Positions 23,394 through 34,924 of a stretch of DNA of 64,000 nucleotides are shown piece by piece. A model generated the notes under the pieces. That model saw only the letters and a list, made by a program, of their open reading frames with translations, did no database searches and had not been told where the DNA came from. Position 1 is the first letter of the stretch. Every line of letters begins with the position of its first letter. Origin of the DNA: Gossypium raimondii (lineage: Eukaryota; Streptophyta; Magnoliopsida; Malvales; Malvaceae); NCBI RefSeq assembly GCF_025698545.1, contig NC_068576.1:48787890-48851889 (forward strand), read 5' to 3'. Position numbers and translations under genes: made by a program.

Positions 23394-25215
23394 CTAAGTG
23401 CTCTTAATATGTTGAATGAAGTTGTTGAAGTTCCTGCAAGAAGACCCACCACTTTCATGCAAACTCTTTCGAGCAACTTCCTTTACATGCATTGCATTCG
23501 CCTTTATATCTTGAGAGGACAACAATGTTTTAATCTTTGAACTTATTTCATTCCTCGTTATGACGCCATGTTCGTCTTTCCTTAACCCCAAACCGATCCT
23601 CCAAACATCGCAAATGTAGTTTCTATTGCAGAACTGATCAGCAAGGTAAGGCCAACAAAGAAAAGGAACCCCCATCGTTAGGCCTTCCATTGTTGAATTC
23701 CAACCACAATGGCTCATGAAACAAGCCACTGAAGGGTGAGCCAACACCTCCTCTTGAGGTGCCCACTCAACAAACTTTGCACGGTTTGATACCCTATTTA
23801 TGAACCCTTCTGGTAATTTAGCCAATGAACCATCATTCATTAAATCAGATCGAATTACCCATAGAAATGGTTGGCCTGTAAGTTCAAGACCAAGTGCTAG
23901 CTCATGCAGTTGCTGCGAGTCCACCGTGGTTGAGCTACCAAATGCAACATAAATGACTGAGCCTGAAGCTTGGTTATCGAGCCACTGTAAACATGTTGAG
24001 TCTTGGGGCCATAAGTTTCCAGCGAAAGTAGCCAAATGGTTGCTCGCAAGCAATGGCCCAATGGGCAAAACGTTGGGAACCAGTTGCAGAGCTGCAGAGT
24101 CGAGCTCGTAAATTGAGTTGCAAAGGAACCAGTCATGAAATTTGTAATACTGAGGAAAAATGGTGTAAAAGCCGAAAAAAAGTTGCTGAAACACTGGATC
24201 CGGGAAGCCCCATCCAATCTCAGTGCTGGTCCAGGCGGGCACATCCTTTGAAACCGAGATTGCTTCATCTTTCAACACGGTTCCTATACATCAGAAGATC
24301 AAGCTCAATTACATAAATCAAGCCATTACTTTCAGCTATTTTATTAATCATGAAGATTTGTCCAAAAAAAAAAATAGTACATCTATTACGCCTTACATAC
24401 AGATTATATATAACCTTTTTAAAATAATAAATTTTTAATTTAATTTTTTAAAAATTATAAAACTATAACTTAATAAATTAGTGAAATTATTTATTAATTC
24501 TTATAAAAATATGTAATTTAATTTCAATCTCGTAGAAAACAATTTGTAACTTTCTCTTTAAAAATCGGGATTTTTTTTTCCAAAAAACTGGTTTTCTTAT
24601 TTAACTAAAATACCTTTTAGATTGGTTTTACTGTTCATAAAAACCAATTCATCTGGGTTTTGTGTTTATCATCTTTAGAGTTCGGCTTTAAATTCTCTTT
24701 TTATTAGTGCAATATACTTTATGCTAACCATCAGTATCTATAATTCCAGCCTCAAGAAGTTGTGGAATGTGAAGTGCGAGAGCCAAGCAAGGTCCACCGG
24801 CAGGCCAAACTGCGACAGCTTGGAGTCCAGCTTTCTTGGCCAGTTCAAGTGCCCAACCAACTGATGTGTCCGCCACAACACAAGTGAACTTCTGATTCGC
24901 ATTCGATCCATTAACTTTCAATATGAAATCCTCCAAATAACCTGGCATAGTTCTATGAATGGAGTCGTTCAACTTCACCCAATCGGTTCGATCATCGTCC
25001 GGTTCCATTCCATCGGGAAGCGAAACGAAGCTTATCAGGTGTGCCTCCTCAACATTTTCTGGTAAAGAAGCCTTGATTTTTGCATGTGTGGACTCTGTGT
25101 TAGCGAAGGTCACTTTCACACCATGAGATGCGATTTGAAGGGCCAATTTCATAAGAGGAGCCACATGCCCTTGTGCTGGGTATGGTATAACTAGCGCATG
25201 CGGTTGCCTTTTCAT
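23394..25215 (-). CDS. UDP-glycosyltransferase, UGT83A1-like (intact)
   Basis: Two exons, 25215-24729 and 24283-23394, joined in phase 1 (GATG|GTTAGC ... ATAG|GAACC), give 458 residues, the usual length for plant family-1 UGTs. Such enzymes move glucose from UDP-glucose to small acceptors in the cytosol. The catalytic His is in AQGH (residue 17) and its likely Asp partner in CVVADTSVGWAL. The PSPG sugar-binding box spans residues 336-379, exactly 44 long, from WAPQEE through HCGWNS and MEGLTMGVP to ADQ; the final Gln favours UDP-glucose. An upstream in-frame ATG at 25248 would add 11 residues; I prefer 25215 because family members start just before PHALVIPYPAQGH. The acceptor cannot be told from sequence. 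The decayed paralogue is at 10969-12397. Confidence 0.9.
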
Positions 25216-25354
25216 AATATTTTTTTGTTTGGATGGTAAGAGAAACAAATAAGAAAGAAAGAGAAGATGGAGGGGAAATTTTGAAGAAATAAAGGAATGT
25301 TTAACAACAATTGCTAACTTTTTTTTTTCTCTTGGGTTGCAACGTTTGATTCAT

Positions 25355-25364
25355 CTATATATAG
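25355..25364 (-). promoter_or_regulatory. Likely TATA box of the intact UGT
   Basis: CTATATATAG lies 140 bp upstream of the ATG at 25215, with a GAGAGAG run beside it. Position and sequence fit a plant core promoter. Confidence 0.5.
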
Positions 25365-25399
25365 AGAGAGGGATTCAAGCTTCCTATCTCTTACCGATA

Positions 25400-26414
25400 A
25401 GATAATGATAAATTATATTTTTTTTTCTACTGAAAAAATTTAAATTCATCTAAAAATCTTAAAAATCAAGAGGAAATTAAAAGTTGATTTCTCATTCTCC
25501 TATTAGAAAAAATAAGAATGATGTAGAATTACAGTTTCATACAATCAAGACTTCTCAAATTAATCAATGTTTCTAAAACTTTTGGCATGATTAATTTTAA
25601 TAACTTGATTACGAAATCAATATATTAAGTTTTGAATAAATTAGTTTATTTAATAGAAAAAGAATAATCCTAATATATTATTAATGTTCTATTATTTGTT
25701 TAATTCGAAATTTTAGGTGATTGACTAGTAGAGTTATATTACTAAATATTAATAGTATACTAAATTATAAAAATATAATTATAAGCTAATTGTTCATTTA
25801 GAGAAATTATTTTATGAGTTTTTTATCACATCATTCATAGTCCCTTTTCAATTATTTAAATAACTTTTTCATGCTATTAATACATAATTTTGATATTTTT
25901 TCTAGTCTAAACCTCTAATCTCAAACCGTTCGGAATTTAGAATTTAGAATTCTAAGTTTAGATTTTAATTTCAGAGTTTAAATTTAAAGTTGGAGGTTAA
26001 AGGTTGATAAATTTGTGGTTCTTTTAACCTAAATGTTTGTTTTCGTAAAGAATAAAGCAAGGTTTAGTAAAATGACATTTCGAATCTTTGTCCGAAGTTT
26101 GTTGCTTGGAACGTCGTTTCTACCTTCATATATCTACCGGCATTTCTGACTTAAAAATATTGGTGTGGATTTAAATGGATTTTTCTGTTTAGTGAGTCTT
26201 TATGGTTAGCTACATCCAACAGCGTCAACAATGAGAATATAAAGTCTACATTAGGAACTTTAGAATTTTCAAAATGTTGAAAGTTAAAGAAACACGTTTA
26301 CATATAAGGAAATTTAGAATTTTCAAAACACTCGAAATTGGTGCAAACCATCCCTTTCAAGCCTACAGTTTTTTCTTTTTTTAAATAATTGCAAGTTGCT
26401 TCTCGGAAACATCT
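25400..26414. other. Intergenic AT-rich, no gene seen
   Basis: No coding frame. A local cluster of TTTAGAATT/TTTAGATTT/TTTAAATTT phrases lies at 25930-26010. Nothing else was recognised. Confidence 0.45.
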
Positions 26415-26555
26415 TTTAATTAAAGGTTAAATATAAAATTAGTATATGAATTTGTCCATTTTTCTCAAATTGGTACTTATGTTTTGTTTTCTAGATTAGT
26501 ATTTAAACTTTTTTTCCGTCAATTATATTGATACCCGAACCGTTACTTTTGGAGA

Positions 26556-26789
26556 AGCAAGAATTGCGAGCTTGAAAATGAGAAAGCCAAAGTTGAATCT
26601 GAGTTGGAAATATTGAGGAAAAGATTTGAGGAGTTAGATAAGATAATTTCGTGTTTAGAGATTGATTTTAATAATTTATAAGATGAAGATGATTTCAAGA
26701 ACAATAATGGGATTGTGGGAGAAATTAGGGTTTCTGAAAATGGGAGGTTAAAATCTGTTGAAGCTAATAGGCATGCACCAAATGCAAGT
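26556..26789 (+). pseudogene. Captured coiled-coil exon fragment
   Basis: One frame reads CELENEKAKVESELEILRKR and on to FEELDKIISCLEI, a strongly heptad-like coiled coil. An in-frame TAA sits at 26679-26681, after which the same frame continues with DEDDFKNNNGIVGEIRVSE. It ends at a possible splice donor (GCAA|GTAAAA, 26790). It lies inside the MULE between its inverted repeats and has no recognisable start. The parent gene is unknown to me; a long coiled-coil protein is likely. Confidence 0.5.
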
Positions 26790-26940
26790 AAAAATTTAAC
26801 CTTCTTTAACATTTTTATTTTGTTTTTGTGTTTATTTATTAACTGTTGCATGCTCCCCAAAATGCTTGCTGATCAATTTTACCCTTAAAAAATCAGAAAT
26901 CATGAAGCTTTGAAATGAGAGATGAAGATGAAGAAGACAG

Positions 26941-26945
26941 TGTGG
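26941..26945. repeat. Target-site duplication of Copia element (left)
   Basis: TGTGG directly precedes the left LTR and is repeated at 32803-32807 directly after the right LTR. Confidence 0.9.
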
Positions 26946-27348
26946 TGTCGAAAAGCTGCTTACAATATGAAAAAATAACAGTGATGTATTCTGAAAGCAA
27001 GCATAACAGATACTGAAATCACAAACATTCATGAAGTAGAAGAAGATAACAGATTAAGAATCAAAGGAAGAAGAAATATGAGAAACACGAGAGAGAGTTT
27101 TTGTGAGTGTAACACTCTATTTTTTTTAATCATCATTTTAAGCATAAGAATGAAGAGTAGCACCTAGGCTACTTATAGCAGTTCAGGTGTTCTAGATAAT
27201 TCGATAACAAAAATAATACAGCTGTACCAATCATAACAGAAATGCTAAACCTGAAAACAAACCAGCACAAACACCTTGCGAGTAAGCTATGTTGTGCTTA
27301 ACTCAGGCATATCATCGAACACCTGAATATCATTCTTACTGCCTGATA
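26946..27348 (-). repeat. Copia 3' LTR (403 bp)
   Basis: Matches 32390-32802 with four substitutions, one 1-bp T-run difference and one roughly 10-bp gap. In element orientation it runs TATCAGGC...TTTTCGACA, that is TA..CA termini rather than TG..CA. The gag-pol frame runs into it. Confidence 0.9.
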
Positions 27349-27371
27349 TTCCCCCTGTTTTCTCCTCCTCT
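27349..27371 (-). other. Copia polypurine tract
   Basis: Minus-strand AGAGGAGGAGAAAACAGGGGG followed by AA directly abuts the 3' LTR. It also encodes residues of the open frame, so PPT and coding sequence overlap. Confidence 0.8.
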
Positions 27372-29586
27372 AAGAAAACAAAAGCAGTGGATACTGAGCA
27401 GAGTTGACATAATCCAAGCTTTGATCGCAACGCAACAAATTGAGATTCACTTAAAGGTTTAGTGAATAGATCTGCAACTTGATTGTGTGCAATAATATAA
27501 TTGATTTGAAGGTCACCCTTTACTACTTTTTCCCGGACAAAATGAAGATCAAGTTCGACATGTTTCATCTTTGAATGAAGAACCGGAATTGCTGATATCT
27601 GGACTGCACCAGAATTATCACACCATATAGTTGGAATCCCACAACACTGCTCTCCAAGATCAGTCAGAAGATGAATGAACCAAGTGATATCAGCCGCAGT
27701 ATTGGCAACACTTCTGAATTCTGCCTCAGATGTGGAGCGCGCCACTACATGCTGCTTCTTGGACAACCAACCAACGAGGTTGCCACCTATGTAAATGTAG
27801 AAACCAAAAGTAGATCTCCTATCTTCGAGAGAGCTGCCCCAATCCGAGTCTGAAAAAGCTGTAACATCAACCTGATCCGTTGGAGTGTAATACAGGCCAA
27901 ACTCTATAGTTCCTTGAAGATATCGTAACACTGGTTTGACTGCCACCCAGTGCTTATCAGTTGGACTGTGCATGAACTAACTGAGTTTGTTTACAGCAAA
28001 GGCTATATTGGGTCTGGTAAGATATGCATATTGAAGTCCACCCACAATGCTTCTATATAAAACAGCCTTGGATGTAGGTAACATTTGACCATCAGTTGAA
28101 GTAAGAGTAGGAGACACGACCATTGGAGTGGGTACCGAGGTAGCAGAATTCATCTCAGCACGATTGATTAACTCACAAATATACTTTTTCTGCGATAGAT
28201 GTAAAGCTCCATTACGTCTATGCACTTCTACTCCAAGAAAATAATGCAGAGGTCCCAAATCCTTAAGAGAAAATGTTGTGTTTAACTGATGGATAACATC
28301 ACTTAATTCCTTCGAATTGTTACCAGTGAGAATAATGTCATCAACATATACCAGGCACCATACCCTAGTTCCTTCGTTTTGACGTGTGAATAAAGAAGGG
28401 TCAGCACATGAAGCTTGGAAATTCAGATTGGAACACAAAAAATCTTTGAGCTTTTGAAACCAAGCTCTCGGCGCTTGTTTGAGACCATAAAGGGCCTTTC
28501 GTAGTTTGCAAATAAGAGGTTGACCGTCGTCATTTTGCTGCTCAAAACCGGGGGGTTGTTGCATATACACTTCCTCAACAAGATCTCCATTGAGAAAGGC
28601 ATTGTTTACGTCTACTTGCCTCAATTCCCAACCATGAGTAACTACCAAGGAGAGGAGAGTTCAAACAGTATTTACTTTTGCTACCGGACTGAACGTGTCA
28701 TGAAAATCAAAACCTATTTTCTGAGCATATCCCTTGGCAACCAGTCGGGCTTTGAAGCGATCCACAGTACCATCAGCTTGTTTCTTTACCTTGAACAACC
28801 ATTTGCATCCCACCGCATGTCGGCTTGGTGGTAAGGGAACTAATTCCCACGTTTGATTTCTCACCAGAGCATCAAGCTCATCATGAACGGCTTGTTGCCA
28901 TTGAGGAAACCTCATGGCTTCATGAATATCTGCAGGGGAAAATGGTATATTAGTAACTTGATAAGAGATGATTTTCAGTTTTACAATACCTAATTTGCCC
29001 CTTGTGATCATGGGGTGACTATTAAGTTGGGACTGATTTGGCATATCTTGAGGCAGTAACTCAAATGATGGTACAGATGCAGAATGTTGAGAATTTTAAG
29101 ATTGATGCTCATCGTGTGAGGAAGTAGTTGAGTGATCCTGAGATGGGGAAGTGCAATTGATGTTAGAAGCATTATTCTGAGAGTTGAACGGATTAAAGCC
29201 AGAATTTGAAGACTGAGATGGGTGAGCAGTAGCAATTGGTGATTGCGACTTAGATTGCTGCAAGGAAGAACAAAAATTAGTATTAGTAGTTAAATCAGAT
29301 AATAAAAGAATAGGTAAATGTACTGTAGTAAATGGAGTGCGTGAAGAAGGTGAAGAAGTGGGCATTTCATTCTTTATGGAAAAAGGAAAAATATCTTCCT
29401 GAAACTTAACATGTCGAGATATATAAATTCGACCATCAGGTGCAAGACACTTATATCCCTTATGATTAGCAGCAGTGCCCAAAAAAATGCAAGATATAGA
29501 TCGAAACTGCAGTTTATTGTGATTATAAGGTGTCAACAAGGGAAAACAACGACATCCAAAAACACGAATAAGAGAGTAATCAGGCT

Positions 29587-29872
29587 TAATTTGATACAAT
29601 TTTTCAAAAGGAGTTTTATTATCTATAGCCTTGGAAGGTAAGATGTTTATTATATTAACAGCATAAGTAAAAGCATCAGACCAGTATATTAGAGGCATGG
29701 AACTTTGTGCAAGTAAAGTAAGACCTATTTAATTTGATACAATTTTTCAAAAGGAGTTTTATTATCTATAGCCTTGGAAGGTAAGATGTTTATTATATTA
29801 ACAGCATAAGTAAAAGCATCAGACCAGTATATTAGAGGCATGGAACTTTGTGCAAGTAAGTAAGACCTATTT
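29587..29872. repeat. 143-bp tandem duplication in Copia integrase region
   Basis: The segment from AATTTGATACAATTTTTC to GTAAGACCTATTT occurs twice, 29587-29729 and 29730-29872. The copies are identical apart from one base: GTAAAGTAAG in the first, GTAAGTAAG in the second. 143 is not a multiple of three, and the missing base adds another frame change, so integrase is disrupted twice here. Confidence 0.92.
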
Positions 29873-32377
29873 CTACAATTTGTCTATGTCTTCGTTCAAT
29901 TAAACCATTTTGTTCAGATGTATGAGGCCAGGTTAATCTATGTTGTATGCCAAAAGATTGCAAGTAAGGAACAAATGATCTAAACTCTCCGCCACTATCA
30001 GTTTGCAATGCCTTAATCTTTTTATCAAACATTGTTTCAACTTACTTTTTGAACACAAGAAATGCAGACAGAGCCTCAGACTTTTGTTTCAAATGAAAAA
30101 TCCAAACATGTCTTGAATAAGCATCAATAAACAAAACATAGTATTTATACCCAGAAGACACACATGGAGCTGGTCCCCAAACATCACAGTGAATAAGTTG
30201 TAAATGAGAAGTATACTCAGTAGTTGACGATATAAAAGGTAGTTTATGACTTTTTCCATATTGACAAGCAACACATAAAGAAAAATCCTTGAGAATTTTG
30301 ACAGGAAGATCAGATGTGGAAGCCAGATGTGCAAGATTATGTGTCGAAGTGTGTCCTAGCCTACGATGCCACAACTCATGAGAAGTTAAACTTTTATATT
30401 TCACACAATCATTATTATTTGAACTAACACTAGTGGTAAAGCATGAAAGATCAGAAGAGAGATGCGGAAGATCACTAAATTTCTGATTCACATCCAATTT
30501 GTAAAGACCATCGTCTTCAACTCCTTGTGCCAGAACAGCCTGCGTAGTCAAATCTTTAACAACACAGTATTTGGGAAAAATTTCAAATGATACATTATTG
30601 TCTTTGGTGAATTGTGAGACTGAAATTAAATTTTTGGTAATATCAGGAACATAAAACAACTTGTTTAAGTGCAGTTCCTTTTGATCAGTTGAAAAAGCTG
30701 TAGTACCAGTATTTACAATAGGTATACACGAACCATTACCAACTTGAACTATACCTGTAACAGGGTTAGAGTGCTGCAAAAAGGTGGAATCATGTGTGAG
30801 ATGACCAGTTGCACCAGTATCTGGGTTCCAAGCCGGGCCTGTAACCACTGCCAGTGTAGCTTGCACACATTGAGATATGTGGTTACCTTCTGAAACAGCT
30901 TGAGTAGAACCTGGACATAATGAGCTAGCGCCACTAGCAAACAGATTACCATTGTTATAAGACACAACATAAGGGTTTGCAGGATTAAGATTGCTGACAA
31001 CCGGCATGCTGCAGTTATATGCAGCAATATGGGAAGTACCAGTATGAGCATGAGGCATTCTAGCAGGGGGCATTCCAGTAGAAGGTATATGTGCAGACGC
31101 ATTAAGTCCTCCCGAACCAGCAAAAGTACCTTGAGTGTTCAACCCAGTAAAACCAGGATTACCAACTTGAGGACTAAACATAGTAAAACCAGTAGTGGGA
31201 CCAGGATAACAATAAAAACCATTCCCACATTCAGAAGGCTTAACAAAGTTTGAAGACTGAGAATTAGTAGCGGTAGAGTCAGAGATGCCAGTGAATGAAG
31301 CATCGAATCGATGAAAACATTTAGAGACCAAATGACCTGTCTTACCACATAATTGACATTGAGGTCTCGAATTATTTGAATACCTTCCTCTACCACATGG
31401 CCTAAACCCGCCATTATTATGACCCTGATAATATGGTCTGGTCTGTACATTCACACCTTCAGAGCTAGAACTAAGAGTCTGATCATTCGACTTAGTGTTA
31501 CAATTGCTATTTGTTGAGAGTTGCTGCTGCACGGCTACATTAGCAGTTATACTCATAACATTTCCCTGAAGTTTTATCCTCGCCTCTGCATCCAACAAGG
31601 TTGAAACAACTACCTGAAGGTCATAAGGATGCTGGCTAGAAGTGATAATAGAAACAATATTCTCATATTCGATAGGTAAACCATTAAGAATAGCAAATTG
31701 TTGTTCCTCCTCATGAATATTTTGACCACATCCAGACAACACATCACAGATATGTTTAATTTCAGCTAAATATTCTCTCATTGTCTTATCTTGCTTCTTA
31801 ACATTATGCAACATGCATCTATAATGCATTCTCTTAGTTCGTGAGTGAAGAGCAAATATTTGATTCAGCTTATTCCATATTTCAAAAGCAGAGTGTAGGC
31901 CAACCAGATGCGTATGCAGAGAGGGACTGACTGAGGACATCAACCATGACGCAAGAGCAGAATCTTGTTGCTCATAAGCAATAAAAGTAGGATTTTCTAT
32001 TTGTAACCCCGAATCAGTACTAATCACCCTAGGAGGAATAGCTATAGTTCCCTCTACATAACTTTGTAACCTATGTGTTTTCAAAGTTAGGTAAACATGC
32101 TGTTTCCATGACAGAAAATTGCTTTCATCAATCAACAGAGATATTTTCTTGGTTAAAATGGCAGTAAATGATTTACTAACATCAGATCTAACTTCAAAAG
32201 CAGGATTCACAGTTTCATTATTCATTGATTCATTTTGTTCTGAAATATTGACAGACATTGCAGCCAAAGATTACTCACAAACAAAGAAAAGCTGAAGAAC
32301 AAGAAATTCTGCTTACAGAGACATTTAATCAAACATATGGCAGACGCAATCCGCAGCTAACTATCATCAATTTCGTA

Positions 32378-32389
32378 GCTCTGATACCA
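32378..32389 (-). other. Copia primer-binding site (initiator Met tRNA)
   Basis: Minus-strand TGGTATCAGAGC starts immediately after the 5' LTR, with no spacer. It is the standard match to the 3' end of initiator methionine tRNA. Confidence 0.88.
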
Positions 32390-32802
32390 TGTCGAAAAGC
32401 TGCTTACAATATGAAAAAATAACAGTGATGTATTCTGAAAGCAAGCATAACAGATACTGAAATCACAAACATTCATGAAGTAGAAGAAGATAACAGATTA
32501 AGAATCAAAGGAAGAAGAAATATGAGAAACACGAGAGAGAGTTTTTTGTGAGTGTAACACTCTATTTTTTTTAATCATCATTTTAAGCATAAGAATGAAG
32601 AGTAGCACCTAGGCTACTTATAGCAGTTCAGGTGTTCTAGATAATTCAATAACAAAAATAACAAACTAGATACAGCTGTACTAATCATAACAGAAATGCT
32701 AAACCTGAAAATAAACCAGCACAAACACCTTGCGAGTAAGCTATGTTGTGCTTAACTCAGGCATATCATCGAACACCTAAATATCATTCTTACTGCCTGA
32801 TA
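32390..32802 (-). repeat. Copia 5' LTR (413 bp)
   Basis: Same termini as 26946-27348. Differences from the other LTR are four transitions, an extra T in a T-run and about 10 extra bases (near ACAAACTAGATACAG). TSD TGTGG follows at 32803-32807. Confidence 0.9.
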
Positions 32803-33079
32803 TGTGGCAACCAGGGTAGGAAAAAAAAGAACAAAAGAAAAAGGGAAGAAAAGGAGGGAAAATGAAAAAGAAAAAGAGGTACAAAAAAGACGACACATGG
32901 CGTTACATAAGTGGCCAATTTTGCCAGCAAAAAAGTAATGGTGTTAAGCTCGAGTACTAATATAGTTGACGGAAAAAAAGACTTGAGTACCAATCTGAGA
33001 TAAAAAAAAATTATAAATATCAATTTAAAAGATATAAACAAGTTCGAGTACCAATTTTATATTTAACTCTTTAATTAAT

Positions 33080-34924
33080 AATAAATAAGAAATGGGTTTC
33101 TTGGAAAGATGTTTTAATTAATAGTAACTGATAATAATGCTATATAGACTGGAAATGGGGATAGATCATGCGATAGGATTATAGTATTTAATAATTAATT
33201 TTCATTAAATTAGGCAGTATAATTTTTTATAAAGTTTTTCAAATAATATGATTTTGAAATTAAATTATTTTAATTTTAAGAAATTATGCTTCCAACATTA
33301 ATAATTAAGTTAGCTCGAAATAAATGGCAGCGTTATTTTAGTTAATATTTATTATGAAGAACAATGGTTAGTTGTTACTCAAAACAACTGTTGTCTGAGA
33401 ATAGCTATGTTCAGAACAACCATATTCAAAACAGGGTTTTATTTTAGAACAATTATCATTTAGTGTAGCTATCATATGGGAATAGCTAAAATTCAAAACA
33501 TCTCTTTTTTAGAATAGTTATGTTCAAAACAATTGTTATTTGGAACAATTTCTATTTAAAACAAGTGTGTTTTTAAGAAGAGGTATTATTTAAAACAAGC
33601 TCTTCCAAGAAAAGCATTGCCACATAACATCTTGTTTAGAACAACTTACGTTTGGAAAAAGCTGGAACAACAGTTATTCAAGAACATTCCTCATCTTACA
33701 CTTCAAGAGATATTTCGCGGAAGATGTTTCACATAATACTACTTAACCAAAATAGAAGAAGGGAAAATAAACTTGAAATATGACATAGTTCTTGGGTTAT
33801 CTTCATTCTTAAGATGTTTGAAAAACTTGATTTGGTGGAAGAGGTATGAAGGTAGTTAAAAGATTTCCTTTTAAACTTTTTTTCTTATAACATTGAGTAT
33901 TTTCCTTTCTTTTAAAAACATAATAAACTCTTCTTCATCAATCACCATTACTATCACCAACAAAAATCATTACTAAAGAAAAATTATTTATGTCATTGTA
34001 ACTGAAAATTAATTTCATTATTTATATTAATTATTTAATTTTGTAACTCTCATTTTTGAAATCTATTAATAATAGCATTTCACAACTGAAATAATTATCA
34101 AATACTAAGGTTTTGGCAATCCCATCCCTTTCTCCGATATATGATTAGCAACATTGAAATTTATACTAAAATAATTTTATTTTAATAACTAAGATCATTT
34201 TAAAACTAAAAATTAAATATTATTATTACAGTACATTTAGCTGTATTTAAGTTTTACCTAAATATCATGCTATTTTTTATACAATCAAAATTACATTACA
34301 ATTAAAAACAAAGAGATGTCAACATCGAAGACTCGAAAACTGAATCTTGACTTGCCAACATAGAATTTTAACCATTTACTCTTTCTTTTTTAAGTTGTTG
34401 ACAAAATCATGCTACTTAAAAAGAGCTGCTTCTTTTTTCCAAATGTTCTTTCCCTTCCAAAATCAAAGAAATGCAATTTTAGAAAAACACCCTTATTTTC
34501 CTTTCGTTAGTTAATCTTCGCGAAACAAACACTATAAATAAGTTTTGGAAGTTATTTTCTGCCTAGAAAGAGCACCCTTAGCAATGTTATTCGAATTGAA
34601 TGTGTTGAATACAAGAATGATTAACTTTTTCCAAGTTTGGAAGCTTCTTGGAGGTCATATCCTGATAGGATACAAGTATCAGACATGCATACTTCAAGAA
34701 AAAATAGTCAGAATAATATATTACAAAGTAATTCTCATAGCAGATTGTGAGCGGCTCTAAAAGTAGGGATTTTCATTTTTATAAATATAAACCAATTAGT
34801 CATATAGAATATAATCATCCGACAAAATTGTTCTTGAATAAGGTCACAATTTATCTAAACTTCATGATCTGATATCATCGTGCAAAATGAAATTAGAAAC
34901 TTAACCGCATCATTGGAGTTATCT
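33080..34924. other. Intergenic; degenerate AAAACAA-rich array 33365-33680
   Basis: No gene. From about 33365 to 33680 short phrases built on TTCAAAACA, TTTAGAACAA and TTTAAAACAAG recur every 20-35 bp, alternating with GTTATT/GAATAGCTAT. The rest is AT-rich and featureless, and includes the 3' side of the Asterix gene. Confidence 0.45.

Larger units (their letters stand above)
27287..32267 (-). pseudogene. Copia gag-pol polyprotein, broken
   Basis: ATG at 32267 opens a 741-codon frame: gag (UBN2-like, LNQIFALHSRTKRMHYR), a CX2CX4HX4C zinc knuckle (CQLCGKTGHLVSKC, about residue 305), protease DTGA, the integrase zinc region (HRRLGH...CVAC) and first integrase Asp (HCDVWGP). TAA at 30044-30042 stops it. 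The same frame resumes with integrase QTDSGGEF and EQNGLIERRH (29832-30032). A 1-bp loss and a 143-bp duplication then break the frame. It continues through RT ([14 protein letters not shown] at about 28335-28346) to RNase H (FSDSDWG, ARSTSEAEF, HNQVADLFTKPLS), interrupted by stops at 29096, 28661 and 27977. The final stop at 27287 lies inside the 3' LTR. Confidence 0.93.
26946..32802 (-). mobile_element. Ty1/Copia LTR retrotransposon, nearly complete, defective
   Basis: Both LTRs, a 5-bp TSD (TGTGG), PBS, PPT and all coding domains are present in Copia order (gag, protease, integrase, reverse transcriptase, RNase H) on the minus strand; total 5857 bp. LTRs are about 99% identical in substitutions, so the insertion is recent. 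It sits inside a MULE. The coding region has at least six inactivating changes (see the gag-pol entry), so it cannot move on its own. Confidence 0.95.
26424..33069. mobile_element. Pack-MULE-like element with 9-bp TSD, split by Copia
   Basis: Termini are inverted: (A)GGTTAAATATAAAATTAGTA from 26424 against ACCAATTTTATATTTAACTC ending at 33069. Homology runs about 125-140 bp inward, including TTGACGGAAAAAAAG (right) and CTTTTTTTCCGTCAA (left). The direct flanks are TTTAATTAA at 26415-26423 and 33070-33078, a perfect 9-bp duplication, the Mutator hallmark. Removing the Copia and its 5-bp duplication leaves about 784 bp, including a coiled-coil coding fragment and no transposase. That fits a gene-fragment-carrying non-autonomous MULE. 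Confidence 0.75.

Noticed and set aside
28520..28834. Plus-strand ORFs inside the Copia element (also 29411-29641, 31029-31253)
   Set aside because: Antisense shadows of gag-pol with no independent features.
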